A stretch of 47,159 nt of DNA from Christensenella sp036660175 (GTDB taxonomy: Bacteria; Bacillota; Clostridia; Christensenellales; Christensenellaceae), in NCBI GenBank assembly GCA_036660175.1, contig JAVXBD010000003.1:1-47159 (forward strand), given 5' to 3'. Position 1 is the first letter of the stretch. Every line of letters begins with the position of its first letter. Shown piece by piece: positions 8,511 to 16,201 of this stretch. Both the position numbers and the translations under genes were made by a program. Below the pieces are notes generated by a model. That model saw only the letters and a list, made by a program, of their open reading frames with translations, was not told the DNA's origin and did not search any database.

Positions 8511-9704
8511 ATGGAAAAATTAGCAATAGAGGGCGGTGTACCCGTTCGTGAAAAAGTTCTTGCATATGGAAGGCAGTATATTGACGATGCGGATATTTCG
8601 GCAGTTGTAGAGGTGCTAAAGAGCGATTTTTTAACGTGCGGCCCAAAAGTTGCACAGCTTGAACAAAAGCTATGCGAAATGACAAAAGCAAAATATGCTG
8701 TCGCTGTTTCAAACGGAACGGCGGCTCTTCATGTTGCGTGCTTAGCGGCAGGCATCACAAAAGGCGATGAAGTTATTGTTGCACCGATGACCTTTGCGGC
8801 ATCTGCAAACTGTGTGCTGTATTGCGGAGCTACTCCTGTTTTTGCGGATATTGATAAGGATACATATACCATCTCTCCCGAAGAAATCGAAAAGAGAATC
8901 ACCCCATGCACAAAAGCTGTGATTGCGGTTGATTTTACGGGGCAGGCATGTGATTATACACGCATCAAAGAAATTTGCAAAAAAAAGCAAATTCTGCTGA
9001 TTGAAGATGCGGCGCATTCCATTGGTACGGTGTATGACGGTGTGCCAGTTGGCAGCCTTGCAGATATTACAACATTTAGCTTTCACCCTGTCAAAACCAT
9101 TACGGCAGGAGAGGGCGGTGCGGTACTGACCAATTCGGCAGAGCTTTACGAAAAAATCAATCTTTATGCAAAGCACGGTATCACACGTGACGAAAAATTG
9201 ATTCAAAATCACGAAAATTCCAGTTGGTATTATGAACAGCAGCTTTTGGGGTATAACTATCGTATCACAGATATGCAGTGTGCGCTGTGTAAAAGCCAGC
9301 TTGAAAAACTGGAAAAATTTGCAGAGCGCAGAAAAGAAATTACGAAAAAATACAATGAGGCATTTGGCGGCATGAGCCAGATAACCCTCCAAAAAGAACA
9401 GCCAAAGAGTGATACAGTCAGGCATTTATACATCATTCGCTTAAACACCGATAAGCTGACAGCAGACAGAAAACAGATTTATGACGCACTTCATGCGGAA
9501 AACATTGGTGTAAATGTGCATTATATCCCGATTTATTTATTTCCGTATTATCAGTCAATCGGGTATAGACGGGGGTTATGTCCGCAGGCAGAAGCACTGT
9601 ATGAACAGATGATAACCATACCGCTTTATTATGCAATGAGCGAAAAAGACGTGTGCGACGTGATTTGCGCAGTAAAAAAAGTAGTGGAACATTATACAAA
9701 ATAA
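8511..9704 (+). CDS. pseC: UDP-4-amino-4,6-dideoxy-N-acetyl-beta-L-altrosamine transaminase, PseC
   Basis: About 397 residues, a PLP-dependent DegT/DnrJ/EryC1 aminotransferase. AVSNGTAALHVACLAA binds the cofactor phosphate, VDFTGQACD and IEDAAHSIG surround the PLP ring, and FHPVKTITAGEGG carries the lysine that forms the internal aldimine. Following pseB directly, it should aminate C4 of the PseB product. The opening (EGGVPVREK..LAYGRQYIDDADI) is the usual PseC N-terminus. ATG 8511 is preferred over 8505 because of the spacing to GATGGGA. The 94-base gap from pseB has a small GGGG-AAT-CCCC hairpin enclosed by GCACC/GGTGC, of unknown meaning. Confidence 0.9.
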   Translation: MEKLAIEGGVPVREKVLAYGRQYIDDADISAVVEVLKSDFLTCGPKVAQLEQKLCEMTKAKYAVAVSNGTAALHVACLAAGITKGDEVIVAPMTFAASANCVLYCGATPVFADIDKDTYTISPEEIEKRITPCTKAVIAVDFTGQACDYTRIKEICKKKQILLIEDAAHSIGTVYDGVPVGSLADITTFSFHPVKTITAGEGGAVLTNSAELYEKINLYAKHGITRDEKLIQNHENSSWYYEQQLLGYNYRITDMQCALCKSQLEKLEKFAERRKEITKKYNEAFGGMSQITLQKEQPKSDTVRHLYIIRLNTDKLTADRKQIYDALHAENIGVNVHYIPIYLFPYYQSIGYRRGLCPQAEALYEQMITIPLYYAMSEKDVCDVICAVKKVVEHYTK

Positions 9705-9730
9705 TATGATACAGGCATTTTGAGGGTATG

Positions 9731-10609
9731 ATGGAATTATGTATTGGTACGGTACAATTTGGATTGCAGTATGGCATTGCGTCGGCAGGACGGCCGAGCG
9801 AAAAAGACGCAGTGGATATTCTTTCTTATGCGACAAAAAATGGTGTAGTCACCATTGATACAGCAAGAGCGTATGGAGATGCAGAGCAATGCGTAGGGCA
9901 ATTTGTACAGAACGTGCCACGAGAGCAGTTTCGTATTATCACCAAAATACAGCCAAATGCACTAGATGGCGTGACCGATTACACTTCTGTTTTAAAACAA
10001 AATATTCAGCAAAGTTTGGAGAACCTTCATGTTTCGTATGTGGACGGTTGTCTTTTTCATAATGCGGCTTATGTGCATAATCAAAAAGCATTGCGTGCCT
10101 TACACGAGTTAAAATCCGAGGGGTTTATCAAAAAGAGCGGTATTTCTATCTATACACCGCAGGAATTTGAAGCGGCATTGGAAAGTCCGTATGTGGATCT
10201 CATACAAATTCCGTATAATGCACTTGACCATAGGTTAGATGCACTTTTAAACACGAAGCAGGCAAGAAAAAAAGAGATTCATGCCCGCAGTGCGTTTTTG
10301 CAGGGGCTGATGCTGATGGATACAGTACCGCCGCATTTGAGCGCCGCCGCACCGCTTGTGCAGAAAATCGCAGCGTTTTGTGCAGAGAATCATTTATCAC
10401 GCACAGCTTTTGCACTTCACTATGTAAAAACACAAAAAAGTATAGACAAACTGGTGTTTGGGGTGGATAATATAATGCAGTTGAAACAAATTATAGAGGA
10501 GTTTCAGCTTAACGTAAATAGTTGTTTAATCAAAGAATTTGCCGAGCAGTTTGCGGATACACCCATTGAAATTGTGAATCCTGCACTTTGGCAGAAAAAC
10601 AGGAGATAA
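9731..10609 (+). CDS. Aldo/keto reductase of the pse cluster
   Basis: About 292 residues with an (alpha/beta)8-barrel aldo/keto reductase pattern: IGTVQFGLQYG at the N-terminus, IDTARAYGDAE with the catalytic Asp and Tyr, the region ITKIQPNA with the catalytic Lys, and GCLFHNA with a His-position residue. Reductases of this subgroup occur in Firmicutes and proteobacterial nonulosonic acid clusters beside SpsF-like and HemL-like genes, but their exact step is not established. It is the third gene of the pse segment, ending one base before the next gene starts. It may reduce a keto or aldehyde intermediate of a modified nonulosonate; this is inference. Confidence 0.8.
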   Translation: MELCIGTVQFGLQYGIASAGRPSEKDAVDILSYATKNGVVTIDTARAYGDAEQCVGQFVQNVPREQFRIITKIQPNALDGVTDYTSVLKQNIQQSLENLHVSYVDGCLFHNAAYVHNQKALRALHELKSEGFIKKSGISIYTPQEFEAALESPYVDLIQIPYNALDHRLDALLNTKQARKKEIHARSAFLQGLMLMDTVPPHLSAAAPLVQKIAAFCAENHLSRTAFALHYVKTQKSIDKLVFGVDNIMQLKQIIEEFQLNVNSCLIKEFAEQFADTPIEIVNPALWQKNRR

Positions 10610-10610
10610 G

Positions 10611-11366
10611 ATGAAATATTTGGCATGTATACAAGCAAGATACGGTTCTTCACGTTTGCCGGGGAAAATACTCATGGATTTGCAGGGAAAGCCAGTGCTG
10701 CAGCGGGTGATAGAGCGTGTAGAGCAAAGCAAAAAAGTGGACGAAACGATTGTCATTACTTCCGCAAACAAAGATGACCTCAATACCATAAAACTGGTGA
10801 GCAACTTAGGAAACAGAGTGATGGTGGGCGCACAGGACGATGTGCTTGACAGATACTATCAAACAACCAGACTGTTAGAACCAGAATACGTGATTCGGAT
10901 TACGGCGGACTGTCCAGTGTTTGATGCACAGATTTTAGATGAAGCACTTGCTTTGCTTGAGGCGGATAGCGATTATATGGCGGCGATTTCCGAAACGCTT
11001 GCAGATGGTTTAGATCTTGAAATTATCAAGTTTTCGGCACTAAAATACGCATGGGAGCATGCAAGATTGGCTTCAGAGCGTGAGCATGTCACGCTGTATA
11101 TACGTAATCATCCAGAAATTTTTAAGCTTCAGGATTTTATTTGTCCGTTGGGGCAGATTGGAAATTATCGCCTAACGATTGATGAATTAGAAGATTATCA
11201 GTTGATTCATCAAATTTATGAACATTTTGGCGATAAGATGTTTTTTACGCAGGAGATTCTTGATTTTTTGGCAGAAAATCCACAATTGATAGAAATTAAT
11301 AAAAAATTTGCACGCAACGAAGGATTAAAGAAATCTTTAGAAAATGATTATATTGTAAGACGATAA
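10611..11366 (+). CDS. SpsF-like cytidylyltransferase family protein (COG1861)
   Basis: 251 residues. YLACIQARYGSSRLPGKIL is the nucleotide-binding signature of the CMP-sugar synthetase/SpsF family (related to KdsB and NeuA), followed by RITADCPVFD, which holds the metal-binding aspartate. Family members are annotated in spore-coat polysaccharide (sps) and nonulosonic acid loci and are thought to activate a sugar acid with CTP. AGGAG precedes the ATG closely. In this cluster it is the candidate that makes the CMP-activated donor, in place of the PseF type of enzyme. Specificity cannot be read from the sequence. Confidence 0.82.
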   Translation: MKYLACIQARYGSSRLPGKILMDLQGKPVLQRVIERVEQSKKVDETIVITSANKDDLNTIKLVSNLGNRVMVGAQDDVLDRYYQTTRLLEPEYVIRITADCPVFDAQILDEALALLEADSDYMAAISETLADGLDLEIIKFSALKYAWEHARLASEREHVTLYIRNHPEIFKLQDFICPLGQIGNYRLTIDELEDYQLIHQIYEHFGDKMFFTQEILDFLAENPQLIEINKKFARNEGLKKSLENDYIVRR

Positions 11367-11391
11367 ATTTTTATAGTTGGAGATGAAAGAA

Positions 11392-12693
11392 ATGGGAAAA
11401 GGACAAGTGTTGTATAAACACGCAAAAAAAGTAATTCCTGGCGGCACACAGCTTTTATCAAAGCGGCCAGAACAGTTTTTGCCTGAGTTTTGGCCAGCAT
11501 ATTATAGCCGTGCAAAAGGCTGTGAAGTGTGGGATTTAGACGGCAATAAATACATTGATGTTTGTTATATGGGCATTGGTGCAAATGTGCTTGGCTATGC
11601 TTTTGACGAAGTGGATAAAAAAGTGCATGAGGCAATTGACTGTTCTGGTATGTGTACGCTGAATGCACCTGAAGAAGTGGCGCTTGCAGACAAACTGCTT
11701 GAACTTCATCCATGGGCAGATAAGGTACGGTATGCAAAAGCAGGCGGCGAGGCGATGGCACAAGCTGTGCGTATTGCACGTGCCTATACGAGAAAAGATA
11801 CGGTGCTGTTTTGCGGGTATCATGGATGGCATGACTGGTATTTGAGTTCTAATTTACAGGAAATGGATTCGCTCACCGACCATCTTTTAAGTGGGTTAGA
11901 GCCTGCGGGTGTCCCAAAAGGGCTGACGGGGACGACGCTTCCGTTTCATTACAACAACATCGACGAGTTTTATGCGGTCGCACAAAAAAACGAAGGGAAA
12001 ATTGCTGCGGTTGTTATGGAACCGATTCGCAACGATTATCCAGAAGATGATTTTTTAGAAAAAATACGTGCATATACCAAAGAACATGGTATTGTGCTTG
12101 TTTTTGACGAGATTACAGCAGGATTTCGGCTGACTTGCGGCGGAAGTCATTTGGAGCTTGGGGTGATGCCTGATATGGCGGTGTTTGGCAAGGCACTTGC
12201 GAACGGCTATCCGATTACAGCGATTATTGGTACGGCAGATGTGATGGGAGCGGCACAAAGTACGTTTATTTCCAGTACGTTTTTCACAGAGCGTATTGGG
12301 TTTGTAGGAGCATTGGCAACCATTGATTTTTATCAAAAGCACGAGGTTGAAAAGCATCTGATACACGTTGGACAGAAGGTGAAAAAGGGCTGGGTACAGC
12401 TTGCGCAAAAGCACGGTTTAAACATTGAAGTGGGCGGTATTGATCCGCTTTCGCATTTTTCGTTTGAAGTAAAAAATCCTATGGTCTATAAAACCTTCTT
12501 TATTCAGCAAATGCTGAAATATGGATATTTGTCCTCTCTTGCTTTTTATGCGTCATATGCGCATACAGATGCGGTGATAGACGAATATTTAAAGACAGTA
12601 GACAAAGTATTTGGTGAAATTGCCGAACTAAAAGACGTAGAAAAGGCACTGGACGGGCCAGTTTGTCAAAGCGGTTTTGCACGTCTAAACTAA
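11392..12693 (+). CDS. Class-III PLP aminotransferase, glutamate-1-semialdehyde aminomutase-like
   Basis: About 433 residues. IPGGTQLLSKRPEQF resembles the N-terminus of HemL, AKAGGEAMAQAVRIARAYT is the cofactor phosphate region, LVFDEITAGFR supplies the ring-binding Asp, and VFGKALANGYPITAIIG contains the PLP lysine. Because it sits in a sugar cluster between SpsF-like and acetyltransferase genes, and not among heme genes, it is probably a sugar-modifying aminotransferase or aminomutase of the type often found in nonulosonic acid loci. ATG 11392 has GGAG nine bases upstream; TTG 11377 is also in frame. It is followed by a terminator-like structure. Confidence 0.82.
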   Translation: MGKGQVLYKHAKKVIPGGTQLLSKRPEQFLPEFWPAYYSRAKGCEVWDLDGNKYIDVCYMGIGANVLGYAFDEVDKKVHEAIDCSGMCTLNAPEEVALADKLLELHPWADKVRYAKAGGEAMAQAVRIARAYTRKDTVLFCGYHGWHDWYLSSNLQEMDSLTDHLLSGLEPAGVPKGLTGTTLPFHYNNIDEFYAVAQKNEGKIAAVVMEPIRNDYPEDDFLEKIRAYTKEHGIVLVFDEITAGFRLTCGGSHLELGVMPDMAVFGKALANGYPITAIIGTADVMGAAQSTFISSTFFTERIGFVGALATIDFYQKHEVEKHLIHVGQKVKKGWVQLAQKHGLNIEVGGIDPLSHFSFEVKNPMVYKTFFIQQMLKYGYLSSLAFYASYAHTDAVIDEYLKTVDKVFGEIAELKDVEKALDGPVCQSGFARLN

Positions 12694-12711
12694 AAAGTTT
12701 AAGGAAAAGGA

Positions 12712-12780
12712 AAGCTTGCGAAAAACACTTGTGCGCAACAATAGAGTGTTGCAAAGTCGGGTTTGCCGCAAGTTTTTTGT
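12712..12780 (+). terminator. Complex stem-loop with T-run after the HemL-like gene
   Basis: CTTGCG at 12715-12720 pairs with CGCAAG at 12767-12772, enclosing an inner AACACT/AGTGTT stem, and is followed immediately by TTTTTT (12773-12778). It lies between the aminotransferase and the acetyltransferase genes, so it could end or attenuate transcription before the last gene. Confidence 0.55.
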
Positions 12781-12801
12781 TTATCTTGAAATAAACGGTG
12801 T

Positions 12802-13380
12802 ATGAATCAATATAGAATGGAAAGTTGGTATAAAATGATGATTTCTTGTACGAAAATAACAAGACAGGACATTGGAATGCTCTCAGAATGGCTGTCACAC
12901 GCAGATGCACGTGATTTTTTGGTGAGCGATGCGACGATGTCCCTAAGCCAGCAGTTTAAATGGTTTGAGCATATGAAAAACGATTCTTATGCGACGCACT
13001 GGATTATTCATATAGATGGAAAACCATGCGGAATGCTTGCGATGATTGATATAAACATACAGAATAACCGCTGTTCTTGGGGATATTATATGCATGACTA
13101 TGCACTGAACACCGAAGAATTAGCAATGGTATTGGAGTATAATATTTATGAGTATGCCTTTGAGGAGCTGGGATTTAACAAGCTAACGTCGGCATCTTTT
13201 ACAGACAATCAGTGTGCCGTTGATATTCACGCAAAGTGCGGCTGTATCACGCAGGGCATTTTGTTGGAACATTATTTGTGCGGTGATGTTTATTATGATA
13301 TTGTATTACAGTGTATGACTGTAAAAATGTGGAGAACACGGAAAGCTTTCATGGATTTCGAGAGAATTGAGCTAAAATAA
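12802..13380 (+). CDS. GNAT acetyltransferase, PseH-like
   Basis: Up to 192 residues in the GNAT fold. The pattern DARDFLVSDATMSLSQQFKW.. followed by HWIIHIDGKPCGMLAMIDI and EYAFEELGFNKLTSASFTDN is that of PseH/RimJ-type N-acetyltransferases. In pseudaminic acid synthesis PseH acetylates the amino group added by PseC, and the location at the end of the pse genes supports this role. The start is uncertain: ATGs at 12802, 12817, 12835 and 12838 are possible and none has a strong ribosome binding site; 12835/12838 would begin nearest to the conserved fold. A strong terminator follows 80 bases later. Confidence 0.7.
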   Translation: MNQYRMESWYKMMISCTKITRQDIGMLSEWLSHADARDFLVSDATMSLSQQFKWFEHMKNDSYATHWIIHIDGKPCGMLAMIDINIQNNRCSWGYYMHDYALNTEELAMVLEYNIYEYAFEELGFNKLTSASFTDNQCAVDIHAKCGCITQGILLEHYLCGDVYYDIVLQCMTVKMWRTRKAFMDFERIELK

Positions 13381-13460
13381 TACGCTCTATCAAACACCGT
13401 TGTGTTTTGGTGCAACGATTTAAAAATAGAATCTCTTCTCCTTTTTCTCTCTCACTTGAT

Positions 13461-13493
13461 AAAACCCGCAGACTGCTATACCTGCGGGTTTTT
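13461..13493 (+). terminator. Strong rho-independent terminator ending the glycan cluster
   Basis: An 11-bp perfect stem (AAAACCCGCAG with CTGCGGGTTTT) with a 10-base loop, followed by TG after the T-run. Because the stem begins with AAAA it can also act on the minus strand, where the convergent acyl-CoA synthetase gene ends at 13788. Confidence 0.85.
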
Positions 13494-13787
13494 GGTTCTA
13501 TCCTAAACGCTGTGGTGAAAGAAAAGTGCCACAAACGAATCAAAGCGATGTGACGGCATGGTGACGCAAGCCTTTTTTGAATAAGCGGAGTTTCCTGCTT
13601 GTTATTCTGTTAACCCGAAAAATTCAGAAAGCCTATTCTAATTACATACGAAAGGCAGCAGATTTCTTTATGTACGCTGCTGCCTTTGTGCAATTTTTTA
13701 TATTTTGTTGATTATCAACCCTCAACATTTGATACAGACACGTTTTTCAACGGTTTGTATATCGATCAATATGCCGAATTTCTTTGT
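13494..13787. other. Intergenic stretch with a second perfect hairpin
   Basis: Between the terminator and the acyl-CoA synthetase stop codon no coding region was found. It contains an 11-bp perfect stem, AAAGGCAGCAG (13651-13661) with CTGCTGCCTTT (13677-13687), with a 15-base loop and a T-run eight bases later on the plus strand. It may be a second terminator in this convergent gap, or a small structured RNA element. The rest shows nothing recognisable. Confidence 0.5.
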
Positions 13788-15440
13788 CTATTTATCGGCA
13801 TCTCGTATTTGTACACGCCTAATTTTTCCGCTGAGTGTTTTTGGAAGCTCGTCCACAAACTCTACTACACGAGGGTATTTGTAGGGAGCGGTTACATTTT
13901 TGACGTGCATCTGCAGTTCTTTTTTAAGCTCGTCGCTTGCTGTATAACCTTTTGCAAGCACAACAGTAGCCTTTACAACCTGACCACGAACAGCGTCTGG
14001 TACGGCGGTGACAGCGCACTCTATGACGCTCGGATGCGTAAGCAATGCACTTTCGACCTCAAAAGGCCCAATGCGGTAACCCGAACACTTGATGACATCG
14101 TCGTTTCTGCCTACAAACCAAAAATATCCGTCGGCATCACGCCATGCAGTATCACCAGTGTTATAAACACCGCCAGACCATGATTTTTGGGTTGCCTGTT
14201 TATCCTTATAGTACTTTTTAAAAAGTCCAGTCGGATGTGCCTTGTTCGTGTTTTTCACAACGATAGAGCCGACAATACCGTCCTCGCAGGAGTTTCCGTC
14301 TTCGTCTATAATGTCTACATCATAAAGCGGAGAGGGCTTGCCTGTAGAACCGGGTTTTACGGGAAACCACGGATAGTTTGCAAGCAGCACGCTGGTTTCG
14401 CTTTGCCCAAATCCTTCGGTAACAGCCAAACCTGTCGCCTCTAAAAAGCGATAATAAACCTCTGGATTCAGCGGTTCACCTGCAATACTTGCGTGTTTTA
14501 TGGTGGAGAAATCATATTTTTTGATGTCCTCTTTAATTAAAAAACGATAGATGGTGGGCGGCGCACAAAAAGTTGTCAATTTTAGGCGGTCGATTGTTTC
14601 AAGCATCTTTATGGGAACAAATTTTTCGGTATCATATGCCGCTATAACCGCACCGCAAATCCATTGACCATAGATTTTGCCCCAGCCAAATTTTGCCCAT
14701 CCAGAGTCAGAAACCGTCAGATGCAGCCCGCCGTCCTCTACTTGCTGCCAATATTTTGCAGTTACGATATGCCCCAAAGGATAGGTGTAATCGTGCATGA
14801 CCATTTTTGGCATACCCGTTGTACCTGATGAAAAATAAATGAGCATAGGAGCATCGTTTTTATGCTCGTGCTGCGGACGCTGCCAGTTTTCGCTTGCCGC
14901 CGCAAGTTCTTTGCGTACATCAAAGCAGCCATCATAGCACTTATCGCCTACAACCCCAACATTTTTGAGGGAAGGACTTTGTGTGCGTGAAACACGGATA
15001 TGCTCAATCATTTCGTCATCATCAACCGTACAAATCATGACAATTTGCGCTGCATTGCATCGATAAACAATATCCTTTGGCGTGAGCTGATAGGTGGCAG
15101 GAATGCAGATTGCGCCTAATTTATGCAGCCCAACCATACAAAACCATACCTCAGGGCGCTGTTTTAACATCAGCATAACAGCATCGCCTGTTTTTACACC
15201 TCTGTCTTGAAACATATTTGCAGCTTTGTCGCTTTGCTTTTTGATGTCGGCAAAGGTATAGCGCTTTTCATTTCCATCATCATCGCACCAGACAAGTGCT
15301 AATTTATCTGGATCGCTCTTTGCCCATTCATCAACAACATCATAGGCAAAGTTAAACTTTTGTGGGATATTTAACTGATAATTTTGCTTAAAATCTTCAT
15401 AACTATCAAATTCAATTCTGTCTAAAAATTTTTCTAACAT
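13788..15440 (-). CDS. AMP-forming acyl-CoA synthetase (ACSM/acetate-CoA ligase type)
   Basis: 550 residues of the ANL superfamily. Activates a carboxylic acid with ATP and transfers it to CoA. Motifs seen: the P-loop YFSSGTTGMPKM (about 202-213), the core GFGQSETS, the A8 hinge YNTGDTAWRDADGYFWFVGR, and the C-terminal catalytic lysine in PKTLSGKIRR. The region SDSGWAKFGWGKIYGQW resembles medium-chain and aromatic acyl-CoA synthetases (MACS group) over acetyl-CoA synthetase proper. It is downstream of an XRE-cupin regulator by ten bases and likely forms a two-gene operon. The acid it uses is not known. Confidence 0.88.
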   Translation of the reverse strand: MLEKFLDRIEFDSYEDFKQNYQLNIPQKFNFAYDVVDEWAKSDPDKLALVWCDDDGNEKRYTFADIKKQSDKAANMFQDRGVKTGDAVMLMLKQRPEVWFCMVGLHKLGAICIPATYQLTPKDIVYRCNAAQIVMICTVDDDEMIEHIRVSRTQSPSLKNVGVVGDKCYDGCFDVRKELAAASENWQRPQHEHKNDAPMLIYFSSGTTGMPKMVMHDYTYPLGHIVTAKYWQQVEDGGLHLTVSDSGWAKFGWGKIYGQWICGAVIAAYDTEKFVPIKMLETIDRLKLTTFCAPPTIYRFLIKEDIKKYDFSTIKHASIAGEPLNPEVYYRFLEATGLAVTEGFGQSETSVLLANYPWFPVKPGSTGKPSPLYDVDIIDEDGNSCEDGIVGSIVVKNTNKAHPTGLFKKYYKDKQATQKSWSGGVYNTGDTAWRDADGYFWFVGRNDDVIKCSGYRIGPFEVESALLTHPSVIECAVTAVPDAVRGQVVKATVVLAKGYTASDELKKELQMHVKNVTAPYKYPRVVEFVDELPKTLSGKIRRVQIRDADK

Positions 15441-15450
15441 AGTTAACCTC

Positions 15451-15996
15451 TTATTCGTTTATTACTGTCAAAAATCTTGCGTCACCGTCTATGGCACGTT
15501 GCCCGTGCGGCACAGATGGATCAAAATAAATGCTGTCGCCAGCGTTCAGAATTACTTCTTTGTTGGCAAAAACAACTTTGATGCTGCCCTTTAGTACATA
15601 GTTAAACTCCTGCCCTGCATGTGTAACCAGCTCTGCTTTGTCCTTTGGGGAAATATCAACAAGCATAGGCTCCATATCTCTATTTTTAAAATTTGCAGCA
15701 AGCGAAGTAAACGCATAACCTTTATAGCGTTCAATGCTGATGCCGTGTCCTTTGCGCACGACGGTATAAGCGTCCATGCGTGGCGAGTCGCCCGTTAAAA
15801 GAACGGTGGGATCAACCCCAAGTTCTGCTGCCACTCCATAAAGCACACCGATAGGAATATCAGCCTGCGCTGTTTCATAATTCAAATATTCGTTTAGAGA
15901 AATCCCGACCTTATCCGCAATAACTTGTGATGGAATATCAAGGATTTCCCGAAGTTCGTGGATTCTTGCCGCAATTTGTTTAATTTGTTCGTTCAT
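15451..15996 (-). CDS. XRE-family transcription regulator with C-terminal cupin
   Basis: 181 residues. An N-terminal helix-turn-helix (residues about 6-62, IHELREILDIPSQVIADKVG) is followed by a cupin_2 barrel (VTHAGQEFNYVLKGSIKVVF, with the His/Glu pattern and the later DSIYFDPSVPHGQRA). Proteins of this build (as in PuuR-like and MACS-linked regulators) sense a small ligand through the cupin. The ATG at 15996 has an AAAGGGG site. The gene is followed ten bases later by the acyl-CoA synthetase, which it probably regulates along with itself through the palindrome overlapping its promoter. Confidence 0.88.
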   Translation of the reverse strand: MNEQIKQIAARIHELREILDIPSQVIADKVGISLNEYLNYETAQADIPIGVLYGVAAELGVDPTVLLTGDSPRMDAYTVVRKGHGISIERYKGYAFTSLAANFKNRDMEPMLVDISPKDKAELVTHAGQEFNYVLKGSIKVVFANKEVILNAGDSIYFDPSVPHGQRAIDGDARFLTVINE

Positions 15997-16038
15997 AACA
16001 ATGCCCCTTTCGTTTGTTTTTTCAAGTATAAAATACTC

Positions 16039-16078
16039 TATACTTATTAAGTATATGAGGTATGAAAGCTTGTGTCAA
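16039..16078 (-). promoter_or_regulatory. Promoter with palindromic operator for the XRE-cupin operon
   Basis: On the minus strand TTGACA (16073-16078), 17 bases, TATACT (16050-16055). The -10 box is the first half of a 17-base perfect palindrome with 8-bp arms, TATACTTA and TAAGTATA around one base (16039-16055); another AAGTATA copy lies at 16024-16030. Such placement fits an operator for the XRE protein encoded 43 bases downstream. Confidence 0.7.
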
Positions 16079-16120
16079 TTTTTTATGTAATTTTTTGTAC
16101 AGATGGAAAATAATAACAGC

Positions 16121-16156
16121 AAAAAAGCCTGTTCACAAAATGGAGCAGACTTTTTT
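16121..16156 (-). terminator. Rho-independent terminator after rho
   Basis: Minus-strand stem AAAAAGTCTGCTC with GAACAGGCTTTTT (one mismatch, one G-U pair) and loop of about eight bases, ending in a T-run. It lies about 50 bases after the rho stop codon; A-runs on both sides make it potentially bidirectional. Confidence 0.75.
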
Positions 16157-16201
16157 CTGTTAATAGATAAAATATAAAAAACTTTTATTTTCGGCTAAAA
16201 T

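Noticed and set aside
11377..12693. Assigning the HemL-like gene to heme synthesis
   Set aside because: No other heme gene nearby; cluster context is nonulosonic acid synthesis.
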